This document shows positions 8,578-17,477 of a stretch of DNA of 64,000 bases, piece by piece. How positions within the stretch are numbered: the stretch's first letter is position 1; each line of letters opens with the position of its first letter. The stretch is from Eubacterium sp. (GTDB taxonomy: Bacteria > Bacillota > Clostridia > Acetivibrionales > DSM-1351): NCBI GenBank assembly GCA_029266335.1, contig JAQSXC010000009.1, positions 1 to 64,000 on the forward strand, in the 5' to 3' direction. Under the pieces are notes generated by a model. The model saw nothing but the letters and a program-made list of their open reading frames with translations, was not told the origin of the DNA and did not search any database. Made by a program: the position numbers and the translations under genes.

Positions 8578-9693
8578 ATGAGAAAAATTGTAATTATCCT
8601 GTTAATAACCTGTTTGGCAGTGGTTCAGACAAGTTGTTCAAGTTCCCGGGACACTTCGGATAAATCCGCAAATTCAACAGAAATTGCTGCTAACGGCCAG
8701 GTATACCAGTGGCCAACAGAGGAATGGAGTACTTCAACTCCTGAAAAACAGGCCATAGCTTCTGAACAATTGGATAAGGCTGATAAAAGGATAGATGAAA
8801 ACTATCCGAATATTTATAGTCTTTTGGTAGTAAGAAACGGCTGTCTTGTATACGAAAAGTATTATAACGGTGCATCCGAGGATACCTACAATCCTGTTTA
8901 CTCAGTAACCAAAAGCGTTTTGTCAGCTCTGACAGGTATAGCAGTTCACGAAAAGGTTTTGTCAAGTACGGATCAGAAAGTTTCTGATATTATACCGGAT
9001 TATTTTGCTTCCCTGGATAATAATAAAAAGAAGGATATTACGTTGAAAAATGTATTAACCATGACCGGAGGACTTGAAACTATTGATACAAATTATCCGG
9101 GTTTCTTTTCAAGTCCGGACTGGCTCGAATATGCACTTGAAAAACCTCTTACAAATGAGCCTGGCAGCAAGTTTGTTTATAATACCGGTCTGACACACAT
9201 ATTGTCCGGAATTATAACGGCAAAGACCGGTATGAATACAAAGGAGTATGCGGATAAATATCTTTTTGGTCCTCTGAATATAAAGGTGAAGAGATGGGAT
9301 CGCGATTCCGCCGGTACATACGGAGGGGGTACGGGTCTTTACCTTACACCCAGGGATATGGCTAAATTCGGGTATCTTTATTTAAATAAGGGAAAGTGGG
9401 AGGACAAACAGCTCATACCACAGGAATGGGTGGAAGAGTCCACAAAAAAACAAATACAGGCAAGTGAAGAAGTCGGCTATGGTTACCTCTTCTGGGTTCA
9501 AACCATGACAGACAAAACAAGGAATAAATTATACGAAACTTATCGCGCTGACGGTGCAGGAGGACAAAAAATAATTGTCATTCCTGAAATAAATACAATA
9601 GCTGTAGTAACTGCAAACTTAAACTCCTCCTCACGCGATAAAGCAGACACTCAGAACCTGGTCGAAGATTATGTTTTGCCTGCAATAAAATAA
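8578..9693 (+). CDS. Serine hydrolase lipoprotein, class C beta-lactamase fold
   Basis: Exported beta-lactamase-like serine hydrolase, probably a lipoprotein: a hydrophobic signal segment ends at Cys20 followed by SSSR, though the residue at -3 (Gln) is unusual for a lipobox. The catalytic SxxK is SVTK at residues 109-112, the tyrosine motif is YNTG near 201, and the third motif region reads DGAGGQ instead of a clear HxG or KTG. The family includes esterases, D-amino peptidases and penicillin-binding-like proteins, so true beta-lactamase activity should not be assumed. GGGAG stands 7 bases before the ATG. A strong bidirectional terminator separates it from the convergent hydrolase gene. Confidence 0.85.
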   Translation: MRKIVIILLITCLAVVQTSCSSSRDTSDKSANSTEIAANGQVYQWPTEEWSTSTPEKQAIASEQLDKADKRIDENYPNIYSLLVVRNGCLVYEKYYNGASEDTYNPVYSVTKSVLSALTGIAVHEKVLSSTDQKVSDIIPDYFASLDNNKKKDITLKNVLTMTGGLETIDTNYPGFFSSPDWLEYALEKPLTNEPGSKFVYNTGLTHILSGIITAKTGMNTKEYADKYLFGPLNIKVKRWDRDSAGTYGGGTGLYLTPRDMAKFGYLYLNKGKWEDKQLIPQEWVEESTKKQIQASEEVGYGYLFWVQTMTDKTRNKLYETYRADGAGGQKIIVIPEINTIAVVTANLNSSSRDKADTQNLVEDYVLPAIK

Positions 9694-9694
9694 T

Positions 9695-9737
9695 AAAAGC
9701 GGATAGAAGCTGATGAAACCGGCTTCTATCCGCTTTT
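9695..9737. terminator. Bidirectional terminator between convergent genes
   Basis: Perfect 16-bp stem (AAAAGCGGATAGAAGC and its complement) with an 11-base loop. The A and T ends of the stem provide the U tract on either strand, so it serves both the serine hydrolase and the alpha/beta hydrolase. Confidence 0.92.
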
Positions 9738-9759
9738 ATGCAATATATCATTATGTATT

Positions 9760-10572
9760 TTATCTGCCTATGAATTGCATCAACTCATTATTAAATTTAT
9801 CCTGCTCCTCATAAAACAGGGAGTGTCCGCTGTTTTCAAAGGGAACCAGTGTTGAATTTGCAATCATTTGGTGCATGACCTCTGCTAAAGGATAATAGCA
9901 CACTTTATCATGGATTCCATGCAGGATCAATGTTGGAACCCTTATCATTTCAAGATCATTAAAAAGTGCTTCGTCCCTGAAGGTCATGGCACATTTAGCT
10001 GTAGCCCACCCTGCTGCTTCGAAGCCCAGCTGAAAGAACCAGTCGGACTGGGGCTGTGCTATTGGCTTGTAAAAAAACAGCGGTGCTACATCTCTCAGCA
10101 TCTGCGGTCTGTCTTTAAGTGTTCCTTCAATGATTTGGGTAACCGCTTCCTTTGTCTGTCCATAGGGAAAGCCCGGCCTCATGGTAAGACTCGGAGCAGC
10201 GGCGCCAAAAAGTGCCAGCTTTGTTACTCCGTATCCCTTATAACGTGTCATGTACCGTATTGCTGCGGCGCCGCCCATGGAATGTCCCCCAAGCACAAAG
10301 TTATTCAATTTTAGTGCATTAACCACATTTCGGATGTCATCAGCAATACGGTTATATGTATATCCGGTATAGGGCTTGCTGGAATTCCCGAATCCCCTTG
10401 TATCCATCCCTATACATCTATAACCCGAAGCAGGAAGTTTGTTGAATTGATATTCATAGGCACGATGGCTCAAGGGCCATCCATGTATAAAAAGTATTGT
10501 TTTTTTACCGGAAGGGTTTACATCGTGAACATAAATTTTCACGTCCTCTTCAGTTCTAACATAATATTCCAA
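9760..10572 (-). CDS. Alpha/beta hydrolase
   Basis: Cytoplasmic alpha/beta-hydrolase fold enzyme of 270 residues. The oxyanion motif HGWP is at residues 30-33, the nucleophile elbow GHSMGG has Ser98, the acid lies in HGIHDKV and the catalytic histidine in NSGHSLF. It looks most like the cofactor-free haloperoxidase/esterase group, but the substrate cannot be inferred. The start is a TTG at 10572-10570, preceded by GAGAGGGTG; there is no in-frame ATG near it. A 153-base palindromic element lies just upstream (10602-10754). Confidence 0.85.
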   Translation of the reverse strand: MEYYVRTEEDVKIYVHDVNPSGKKTILFIHGWPLSHRAYEYQFNKLPASGYRCIGMDTRGFGNSSKPYTGYTYNRIADDIRNVVNALKLNNFVLGGHSMGGAAAIRYMTRYKGYGVTKLALFGAAAPSLTMRPGFPYGQTKEAVTQIIEGTLKDRPQMLRDVAPLFFYKPIAQPQSDWFFQLGFEAAGWATAKCAMTFRDEALFNDLEMIRVPTLILHGIHDKVCYYPLAEVMHQMIANSTLVPFENSGHSLFYEEQDKFNNELMQFIGR

Positions 10573-10601
10573 AAAAGCACCCTCTCAAAATATGTTAATT
10601 T

Positions 10602-10754
10602 AGGCATGAAATAATAAATTTCCCAATTTAAGACGGCTATTTTCTGCCAAAACTTCGTATCGTCAGTTGCAATAAGCAATTATTGCGCTTCCTCCGCCTT
10701 GTCTTGCAATAAATATCTCGCCTTAAAACGGAGTTTTATTGTTTAATCATGCCT
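10602..10754. repeat. Long imperfect palindrome (MITE-like or structured RNA)
   Basis: The ends AGGCATGA (10602-10609) and TCATGCCT (10747-10754) pair perfectly and the pairing continues inward through AATAATAAA and TTTATTGTTT with one G-T pair. Inside is a perfect hairpin, GCAATAA-GCA-TTATTGC, and a CTCCG/CGGAG pairing. It also contains CGCCTTAAAACGG, found word for word in the leader RNA at 50368-50380. It could be a small non-autonomous transposon-like repeat or a noncoding RNA; the sequence alone does not decide. Confidence 0.5.
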
Positions 10755-11017
10755 TATTATATATTATTCGGATTAAAAAAATCGGTGTAATAAATTGTTT
10801 TGTGGGTATATAAATCGTAATTATTATTTTAACGTAATGGAATAAAAAAAATGTGGAGTAGCTGCCCCAGGGAAAAGAAGGAAATATTGAATTGCTTATT
10901 AGCTGAATCGAATTTTCTTGACCATATATGTGTAAAATAAAATGAGTAATTATTTGAAAAATATATTTGGTGAAATTGTTGGAGATCACTAAGTAAAGAG
11001 AGGAGAACTGAGGAGAT
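10755..11017. other. AT-rich intergenic region
   Basis: Very AT-rich leader of the gene at 11018, with no gene or clear promoter that I can defend. A TTGACC at about 10918 could be a -35 box but lacks a well-spaced -10. Confidence 0.3.
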
Positions 11018-11647
11018 ATGAGTTTATTTCTTGGGAAAATTCATTTCTGGTTATACAATAAGATTCTTTGGGCCGAAAAAATTGAGGAGGACATTCAGGA
11101 ATGGGCCAAGGCCAAAGGATTGCCTGTTGAACAGTGGACCTGCGAATTTGGAGAAGAATATGGGGCGTCAATGGGTAAGGAACCGCTGGAAAATATTATA
11201 GACACCTCCAATATCCACGGCTGGCTGCAGGCACGGATTGAAAGTGCAGAGTTAAGGCAGGCAGCACTTGTCACAGCCATACTTGAAGAAGATATTCAAT
11301 ATAAAGAGGAACTTCTGCAGCTTTTCAAAAAACAGGGAGAAAGTGCAGCCAGGGAATATGGCAATAAACCTGATACTCCTGAAGGGATATTTACTGCACT
11401 GAATGACTATATCCTTGAAGGTATGCCATGTGACAGGGTAAATGAGGTCATAAACTCAAGTAATGAGGAATTTGTATGGAGGACAACCACCTGCCTTCAC
11501 ACTCCTTACTGGGAGAGAGTCAGCGGAGATGTCCGGCTTTTTTATGATTTAAGAAAACAATGGGTTACGGCTTTTGTAAATACTTTAAATAATAACTATC
11601 AATACAGCAGCTCTTCTGAGGGTGTCCACAGAATAGGCAGAAACTGA
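11018..11647 (+). CDS. Hypothetical protein next to hemerythrin
   Basis: Not recognised. A 209-residue soluble protein rich in W, Y and E, with few cysteines (CEF, CDR, CLH) and a conserved-looking CLHTPYWERVSGD segment near residue 170. No signal peptide or membrane helix. The ribosome site GAGGAG precedes the ATG with a normal spacer. It lies 46 bases before a hemerythrin gene, but a hairpin/ribosome-site cassette sits between them, so they may be expressed from one message with separate control. A role in oxygen or redox handling is only a guess from the neighbour. Confidence 0.6.
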   Translation: MSLFLGKIHFWLYNKILWAEKIEEDIQEWAKAKGLPVEQWTCEFGEEYGASMGKEPLENIIDTSNIHGWLQARIESAELRQAALVTAILEEDIQYKEELLQLFKKQGESAAREYGNKPDTPEGIFTALNDYILEGMPCDRVNEVINSSNEEFVWRTTTCLHTPYWERVSGDVRLFYDLRKQWVTAFVNTLNNNYQYSSSSEGVHRIGRN

Positions 11648-11656
11648 ATTTTATAA

Positions 11657-11693
11657 ACATTTTGTAGCCGCTATGCGGCTCATGGAGGCTAAT
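11657..11693 (+). repeat. Hairpin-SD cassette copy 1 (before hemerythrin)
   Basis: ATTTTGT, then stem AGCCGC-TAT-GCGGCT, then CATGGAGG five bases before the ATG at 11694. The same cassette precedes ldh, GH112, ppnP and the GHL10 gene. The hairpin loop and the SD region hold in-frame ATG codons, so N-terminally extended products are possible. Confidence 0.85.
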
Positions 11694-12245
11694 ATGAATT
11701 TAATCGAGTTAATGGTAGAGGAACATAAGTACATTAAAAGGATGCTTGCAGTGATTCGCAAGTACTGCTATAAGGTCATGAAAAATGAGGAAGTGGAGTA
11801 TGAGGATTTCTTCAAGATGATCGACTTTGTCAGGAATTACGCTGACAAGCACCACCACGGTAAGGAGGAGAAACTCCTTTTTGACAAAATGATGCAGGAA
11901 CTTGGCCGTCCTGCTGAAATGCTGGTACGACACGGAATGCTGGTTGAGCATGATCTGGGCAGGCTTCATATGCAGGAGCTTGAAGCAGCGCTGAAAAAAG
12001 TAATGGAAGGAGATGATGAAGCGAGGCTGGATGTTATTGCCAACGCCATCTCTTATACTCACCTGCTGCACCGGCATATTGATAAAGAGGATCAGGTTGT
12101 GTACAAGTATGCCCAGAATAACCTTTTGAAAGAAACCATGGACAAGCTTGATTCAGAGGGTGAAAAACTTGAAGAAGAAGCTACTGTGCAAAAACTTCAG
12201 GATAAGTATATTCAATTGATTTCTGAGCTGGAGGCCAAGATCTGA
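11694..12245 (+). CDS. Hemerythrin HHE-domain protein
   Basis: Cytoplasmic four-helix protein expected to hold a di-iron centre. Histidine and acidic ligands are visible in order: EEHKYI at the N-terminus, KHHHGKEEKLLF, HGMLVEHDLGRLH and HRHIDKED. Length is 183 residues from the ATG at 11694; the longer frame from 11673 starts inside the hairpin of the repeated cassette. A long charged C-terminal helix follows the domain. In anaerobes such proteins bind or sense oxygen or nitric oxide or take part in iron-sulfur repair; which applies here is unknown. Confidence 0.9.
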   Translation: MNLIELMVEEHKYIKRMLAVIRKYCYKVMKNEEVEYEDFFKMIDFVRNYADKHHHGKEEKLLFDKMMQELGRPAEMLVRHGMLVEHDLGRLHMQELEAALKKVMEGDDEARLDVIANAISYTHLLHRHIDKEDQVVYKYAQNNLLKETMDKLDSEGEKLEEEATVQKLQDKYIQLISELEAKI

Positions 12246-12249
12246 ATTT

Positions 12250-12292
12250 GATAATAACCAGGCTGGCATGAAAAGCCTGGGTAATTATTATC
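12250..12292 (+). terminator. Stem-loop after hemerythrin gene
   Basis: GATAATAACCAGGCT pairs with AGCCTGGGTAATTATTATC around a short loop. The stem is long and stable but no T run follows, so it may be a terminator or a 3' stabiliser. Confidence 0.6.
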
Positions 12293-12446
12293 AGACATAT
12301 AGGACATAGGACCTAGTAAATATTTGTTTTTTATGGTAAATTATTATTAACATGTTTAAAATTACTATTAAATTAGCTTTAGTGTAATTTAAGAAGATTC
12401 TTTGACTAATATTGGGGAATGTTACTATTTAGAGGAACTTAATAAT

Positions 12447-14204
12447 ATGGAGATACGTAAGAACTGGTTTACTTACATATACCTGACAATTTTTTGTATA
12501 TGTCTGAGTTACAGTTTGTTCAGCGGGATTTTAAATATAGGTGTAAACAGCAAATATCCATTTATTTGGTATGGTGGAATTATTATGGCGATGGGTGGAT
12601 TGTGGCTGCTTGCCAATACCTGTGGCTTTATGTTCTCACATATTATTAAATTCAGATCTGTAAATTCAAGGCTGGAAAATGTCCTGGAAACTGTTTTTGT
12701 CGTATTAATACTTTCAGCAGCCGCAGCAGCACGTGTGTGGGTTATAAGAAATTTTCCCATGCAGCCTGAGTCGGATTTTCAGACATATTTCAATGTTGCA
12801 AAACTGCTTGCCCAGGGCACTCTGATAAGGGATGGAGTAGGATACTGCGACTATATTTCTCAATTTCCCCATGTATTTGGTTACCCGTACCTCCTGTCAA
12901 AGGTTTTTCTGATATTTGGATCATCAGTAACAGCAGGTTTGTATCTGAATCTGGCAGCAAGTCTTATCAGTATTTTTCTGTCGTACAGAATAGCCAGACT
13001 TGTATGTGGAAAAGCAGGAGGGTTATTGGCCCTGGTTCTTGTAGCTTTCTGGCCGTCACAAATTCTGTATGTAAACCAGATGGCATCTGAAGCTGTTTTT
13101 ATGTGCCTGACCCTTATTTCTGCGTGGATTACGGCATATTTATTTAAAACATCGGCAAAAATTAAACCTGCAAGAATTTTACTGCTCTATATCCTAGCCG
13201 GAATAGTACTTGCTTTGGCAGGCGGAGTACGTCCGGTTGCACGGATTTTATTGATTGCAATAATAATATGCACTTTAACCTACAAAGCTAAAGCGGGCAG
13301 TAATGAAAAGTCCGGATTGATCAAAAGCTGCATGTCACGAGGCTGGATAAGGGTTTCTGTTATTCTTATTAGTTACCTCATTTGCTCTCAGCTGGTCAGC
13401 GGTTCAACAGCCAGGGCAATTGGCAGAGAACTGCCGGGGACAACTGTTTCCTTCGGATATAACATGATGGTGGGATTGAACATTGAATCAAAAGGAGCCT
13501 GGAATGAGAAAGATGCCGGGTTTCTTAACGACAGGTTTATGGAGAATGGCTCGGCTGTTGAGGCTCACAGGGCTTCCAGAGATGTAGCTGTTCAGAGAAT
13601 AATAAATGACCCGAGAGGTATGGCAAATCTGTTTTTTGAAAAATATACTCTGCTCTGGGAAAATGATGATTATGCTTCCTACTGGAATAGTCTGTTTCTG
13701 GAAAGCCAGCATAATTTAACTTCTGAAAGAAAAGCATTTATAAATAAATTAACCATCTGGAATAATATATACTATATATTTTGTGTTTACCTTTCGCTTA
13801 TTTCGGGAGTCTTTTTGTGGTTCAGAAAAAGAGTGGGCTTGGAACATATATTGATTTTGTATTTTATCGGAACAGCAATGCTCCATATGGTTCTTGAAAG
13901 CCAAAACAGATACCATTATAGCATTTTACCAGTGTTTGCCATACTGGCTTCTACAGGTTTAGTTGAAATATTCAGATATTACATTCATAAAACAAAGTTA
14001 AAAATAGAAAGTGTTATTGAAAAAGAAGAATTGACTTCTGAAGGACCGATTTCTGTAGAACCTGAGTTTTCAAACAGTGAAGAAAAAATCAAGGATAACA
14101 GATTCGACATGCTGGATGCAATCAAGAAGGGACATATTACAGTCACCGTTACTGAAGCATATATAAGACAGCATGAAAATTTGAATTCAGATAAAAAAGA
14201 GTGA
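12447..14204 (+). CDS. Polytopic GT-C-like glycosyltransferase (GT39-like)
   Basis: First gene of the exopolysaccharide operon. About eleven hydrophobic helices, then a hydrophilic C-terminal tail of roughly 80 residues rich in E and K. An acidic motif after the second or third helix (PESDFQTYF) resembles the first-loop aspartate site of GT-C enzymes such as ArnT/PMT, which use polyprenyl-phosphate sugars outside the membrane. The frame runs back to a TTG at 12402, but GAGGA 10 bases before the ATG at 12447 marks the likely start. It ends 25 bases before the thioredoxin-GH8 gene. A role in adding or transferring sugars to the exported polymer is inference; assignment to GT39 rests on overall pattern. 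Confidence 0.72.
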   Translation: MEIRKNWFTYIYLTIFCICLSYSLFSGILNIGVNSKYPFIWYGGIIMAMGGLWLLANTCGFMFSHIIKFRSVNSRLENVLETVFVVLILSAAAAARVWVIRNFPMQPESDFQTYFNVAKLLAQGTLIRDGVGYCDYISQFPHVFGYPYLLSKVFLIFGSSVTAGLYLNLAASLISIFLSYRIARLVCGKAGGLLALVLVAFWPSQILYVNQMASEAVFMCLTLISAWITAYLFKTSAKIKPARILLLYILAGIVLALAGGVRPVARILLIAIIICTLTYKAKAGSNEKSGLIKSCMSRGWIRVSVILISYLICSQLVSGSTARAIGRELPGTTVSFGYNMMVGLNIESKGAWNEKDAGFLNDRFMENGSAVEAHRASRDVAVQRIINDPRGMANLFFEKYTLLWENDDYASYWNSLFLESQHNLTSERKAFINKLTIWNNIYYIFCVYLSLISGVFLWFRKRVGLEHILILYFIGTAMLHMVLESQNRYHYSILPVFAILASTGLVEIFRYYIHKTKLKIESVIEKEELTSEGPISVEPEFSNSEEKIKDNRFDMLDAIKKGHITVTVTEAYIRQHENLNSDKKE

Positions 14205-14229
14205 TTCCTCTGTGCAGGAAGGAAGGAAC

Positions 14230-15879
14230 ATGGACTCATTAAAGAAAATTGAGAGGATAGTTAAAATAGCTTTAGCTGTAATGCTGTTGGTTTCAGTAAC
14301 ATTGATAACAGCCTGGCTTCTGTCTGATAACAAAAATGGTAAGTATGATAAAACAGTGGAGGTGGGGGAACAGACTGCTGACAATTCAAATTCGGAGCTT
14401 GCAGGCAAGCTGGATCTGCTGCCCGACAAATGCACTCTAAACCAGGATTTATCAGGTTTAATCTTTACGGATGATAATGGTAAGAAAGTAACTGTATCCG
14501 ACTTCAAAGGCAGGGTTGTAGTGTTGAATTTTTGGGCAAGCTGGTGTCCCTACTGTAATAAAGAACTGGATAAGGCTGCCCGAATAAAAGCCATGCTGGG
14601 ACAATACACGGATGTAGAGTACCTTCTGATAAATAAATTGGATAACAGTAAGGAAACAAAAAAACAGGCACAGCATTATCTTCAACAGAATAAAATATCA
14701 TTCCCTGCTTTTTATGATGAAGGATTGAAGGTATATAACCAGTTGGGATTGAAGGTTATTCCTACAACTCTTGTGATTGACAAACGAGGTATGCTGAAAA
14801 CCTGGCATGCAGGAAAAGATATGGAGCCGGGAGTGCTGCAGGCAATGATAGATTATACAATTAACGGAGGCTCCTCTGAAACGTTAAGTTTTATAGAAAA
14901 TGAGCTTTCAAATGAAGCTGGAGGTGTAAATACAAATTACCTGCCCGAAAAGGGTTCCAGTTTACAAAATACCGATGTTTTATGTGAATCCCAGGGCCTA
15001 TTAATGGAGTATGCTGTTAACACCTCGAATAAAAAGCTGTTTGAAAAAAGCTTCAATTACTTTAACCTGAAAATGAGGAAGGATCCTCTGGCAGCCTGGG
15101 TGGTAACAGATAAAGGCCCTTCCAGAGTAAATTCCGCCATAGACGATTTAAGGATTTTCAGAGTTTTATATGAGGCTGATGAACTATGGGGAGGATATTC
15201 CCAATTACTTGATAACTATGAGAAAGCCTTGTATAGATTCAATACTCAGAATCAGAAACTTGTTAGCCAATATGATTTTAAATATCGTAAAAAGGCGAAC
15301 ACACTAAAGTTATGTTTTGCCGATTTTGAGGCTTTAAAAATATTAGCCTCAAAGAACAGCAGTTGGGAGCAGGTATATCAGAACAATTTAACTATTGTAA
15401 ATGAAGGCTATATTGGAGATCAATTCCCCATGTATTATGCAGAATATGACTATGCTAAACAAGCCTATAAGCATGATGCTATAAATATGGCCGAAGAAAT
15501 GGTAACACTTCTTCACCTTTCCAAAACAGGGCAATTGAAGCCGCAAACTTTAACGTGGCTGAAAAACATGGTAGAAGGAGAGGGGATATATGCCCGATAT
15601 AAACCCGATGGAACTGTAGCAGCCGGATACCGGTATGAATCCACTGCTATTTATGGGCTTGTCAGTATGATTGCCAATAATGCAGGTGATAAGGATTTAG
15701 CAAACAGGGCTTTGGCTAGAATGGAGGCTATGCGGATTTTTGATTCAGATAAAAAAGTAAACGGGGCCTTTGGCAATGTGGATGGTACGGGGATTTATTC
15801 CTTTGATCAATGCATTGGACTCCTGTCTTACAGTACAGCTGATGAAGAAATACGGAATATCCGGAATGAAGAAAAATAA
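14230..15879 (+). CDS. Membrane-anchored thioredoxin-GH8 fusion
   Basis: Two-domain extracytoplasmic protein of 549 residues. An N-terminal anchor helix spans about residues 11-31. A TlpA/ResA-like thioredoxin domain follows (about 70-210) with FWASWCPYC, giving active-site Cys106 and Cys109, and a cis-proline region VIPTT. The rest (about 230-549) resembles glycoside hydrolase family 8: CESQGLLMEYA with Glu253 where the GH8 general acid lies, and SAIDDLR (Asp305/306) where the other catalytic aspartate region is expected. In Bacillus the matching gene ydaJ and in Listeria pssZ encode GH8 enzymes that trim the exopolysaccharide; neither, to my knowledge, carries a thioredoxin. The ATG at 14230 follows AGGAAGGA; a GTG at 14212 is the alternative. 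The last 14 bases overlap the next gene. Confidence 0.85.
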   Translation: MDSLKKIERIVKIALAVMLLVSVTLITAWLLSDNKNGKYDKTVEVGEQTADNSNSELAGKLDLLPDKCTLNQDLSGLIFTDDNGKKVTVSDFKGRVVVLNFWASWCPYCNKELDKAARIKAMLGQYTDVEYLLINKLDNSKETKKQAQHYLQQNKISFPAFYDEGLKVYNQLGLKVIPTTLVIDKRGMLKTWHAGKDMEPGVLQAMIDYTINGGSSETLSFIENELSNEAGGVNTNYLPEKGSSLQNTDVLCESQGLLMEYAVNTSNKKLFEKSFNYFNLKMRKDPLAAWVVTDKGPSRVNSAIDDLRIFRVLYEADELWGGYSQLLDNYEKALYRFNTQNQKLVSQYDFKYRKKANTLKLCFADFEALKILASKNSSWEQVYQNNLTIVNEGYIGDQFPMYYAEYDYAKQAYKHDAINMAEEMVTLLHLSKTGQLKPQTLTWLKNMVEGEGIYARYKPDGTVAAGYRYESTAIYGLVSMIANNAGDKDLANRALARMEAMRIFDSDKKVNGAFGNVDGTGIYSFDQCIGLLSYSTADEEIRNIRNEEK

Positions 15880-17407
15880 TCCTAAAGATGAATGGAAAGT
15901 AATACGTTTTATCATTATTGTTTTCAATAAAATTGCCGCTTTTTTTAAATATTTTATTGGAGCTATAAATAAAAACAGGGAGGGTAAATATTCACCCTTT
16001 ATTATTGGTATGGGAGCTGGCCTGCTATCTCTTATACTCTTAGTTATAATGCTATTTGTACCTCCTTTTCTGGGAATGTCAGATGATGGTTCATTTTCCA
16101 GGGTTATAAATCCTGTCGGAATATACCACCGGGAGGATACAAGTGAAAACCTGTACTTTAACTATTATGTGAAGGATTATTTATCTCTTGCTCCGCAGGA
16201 AAAGAGTTTTTCAAACCCGACAGGATTGCGTATGCTTGTAAATGCTGCCAAATGGGTTGATGAAGCCTTTACACGTGACAGTATATTTGACTTGAGATTT
16301 CTCGCAGTATTCTATAGCTTACTATATATTGCGGCAATTGTTATTCTGATAAAACAGGCTTCCAAGAGGGCAGAAACATTTACTGAAAGTGTGGCAATAG
16401 GGTTGGCAGGGGTATTAATATTTTCTGATGTATCCTACCTGGCCTATTTTAGTTCGTTTTTTTTGGAGCCATTATTGTTTATAGCAGTTTTGTTTTGTAC
16501 AGGTGCAGCTTTAGGGCTGCAAAACGAGAAAAATAACACATTTTATCTTATAGTGTATACCTTTTTCGGGATTGTTATTACAACGATGGAAAAGGAATAT
16601 GCACTTACAGGTATATTTCTGGGGATTCTTGGAGTAAAGTTTGTATTTATAGGAAAATCATTTTTGTGGAAAGCCGGTTGTTTTACTTCTGTATTGCTGT
16701 TGTTTCTGAGTGTAATGGTTTCATTGGCATATTCGCCGGATTCTTTTACCCAGTCCAGCAAATACCATGCAATGACCAGAGGGGTGCTGCTGCAGGCAAC
16801 AGATCCTGATAAAACCTTGAAGGAATTCGGCATTGATGGTTCTTATTCAATACTTACCGATACAAATGCAAATGAGCAGTATCCATTACTCAATCCGGAC
16901 AATGCGGCTTTGCAGAATGGTTTTTATGACAGGTATAATGTGGCTGAAATATCCTACTACTATTTGAGGCATCCGAAGTCTATGATTGCCATGCTGGATA
17001 TCTCAGTGAAAGCTGCCTTTAACATAAGAAGAGACTACAGCGGTAATTATGAAAAAAGCGCCGGAATGCCTAAAATGGCAAAAAGCTTGACCTGGTCCTT
17101 CTGGAGTAATTTCAAAACCAATTCGGCTCCCAAAACTATTGGGTTTCTGGTGGTTATGCTGGTTGCTGTTTTTATTTTATTCAGACAGAAGTCGGTAAGG
17201 ATTATCAATTACTACAGGCAGAGAAATTCTATACCGTTGGAAACCATGCTTATAATATTTTTTATAGGTCTGTCAAATGCTATAGTTGCCATTGTTAACA
17301 GTGGAGATGCCGAGATGACGCAGCATTTATTCCTGTTCAGTGTTTCTATTGACATATTGATTTACTTTTGTTTTGCTGAAGTACTGCATAAACTTAGAAT
17401 TTTGTAA
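15866..17407 (+). CDS. Polytopic membrane protein of EPS operon
   Basis: Not assigned to a family. About ten to twelve transmembrane helices in 513 residues, with a large external-type loop after the first helix (containing DDGSFSRVINPVGIYH) and another near the middle. The layout resembles GT-C glycosyltransferases or polymerase/ligase proteins, and the acidic DDGSF near the first loop could be a catalytic site, but this is speculative. The open frame runs from 15770 inside the GH8 gene; the ATG at 15866, with GGA 9 bases before it, fits better and overlaps the GH8 stop by 14 bases. No counterpart is present in the Bacillus ydaJKLMN operon as I know it. Confidence 0.7.
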   Translation: MKKNNPKDEWKVIRFIIIVFNKIAAFFKYFIGAINKNREGKYSPFIIGMGAGLLSLILLVIMLFVPPFLGMSDDGSFSRVINPVGIYHREDTSENLYFNYYVKDYLSLAPQEKSFSNPTGLRMLVNAAKWVDEAFTRDSIFDLRFLAVFYSLLYIAAIVILIKQASKRAETFTESVAIGLAGVLIFSDVSYLAYFSSFFLEPLLFIAVLFCTGAALGLQNEKNNTFYLIVYTFFGIVITTMEKEYALTGIFLGILGVKFVFIGKSFLWKAGCFTSVLLLFLSVMVSLAYSPDSFTQSSKYHAMTRGVLLQATDPDKTLKEFGIDGSYSILTDTNANEQYPLLNPDNAALQNGFYDRYNVAEISYYYLRHPKSMIAMLDISVKAAFNIRRDYSGNYEKSAGMPKMAKSLTWSFWSNFKTNSAPKTIGFLVVMLVAVFILFRQKSVRIINYYRQRNSIPLETMLIIFFIGLSNAIVAIVNSGDAEMTQHLFLFSVSIDILIYFCFAEVLHKLRIL

Positions 17408-17477
17408 GCAAAAGTGTATTATTACTAATTATTTTATATAGTACCATAACACCTTTGCATGCAGATGGGAGATTGTG

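Noticed and set aside
8578..9693. Calling the serine hydrolase a beta-lactamase resistance gene
   Set aside because: The SxxK and YxN motifs are shared with esterases and peptidases, and the third motif is not a clear KTG; resistance cannot be claimed.
9910..10314. 134-codon open frame antisense to the alpha/beta hydrolase
   Set aside because: Opposite strand shows intact catalytic motifs and family length; the antisense frame has no recognisable domain.
15770..15865. Upstream extension of the polytopic membrane protein into the GH8 gene
   Set aside because: The extension lies wholly inside GH8 coding sequence and a better ATG is at 15866.
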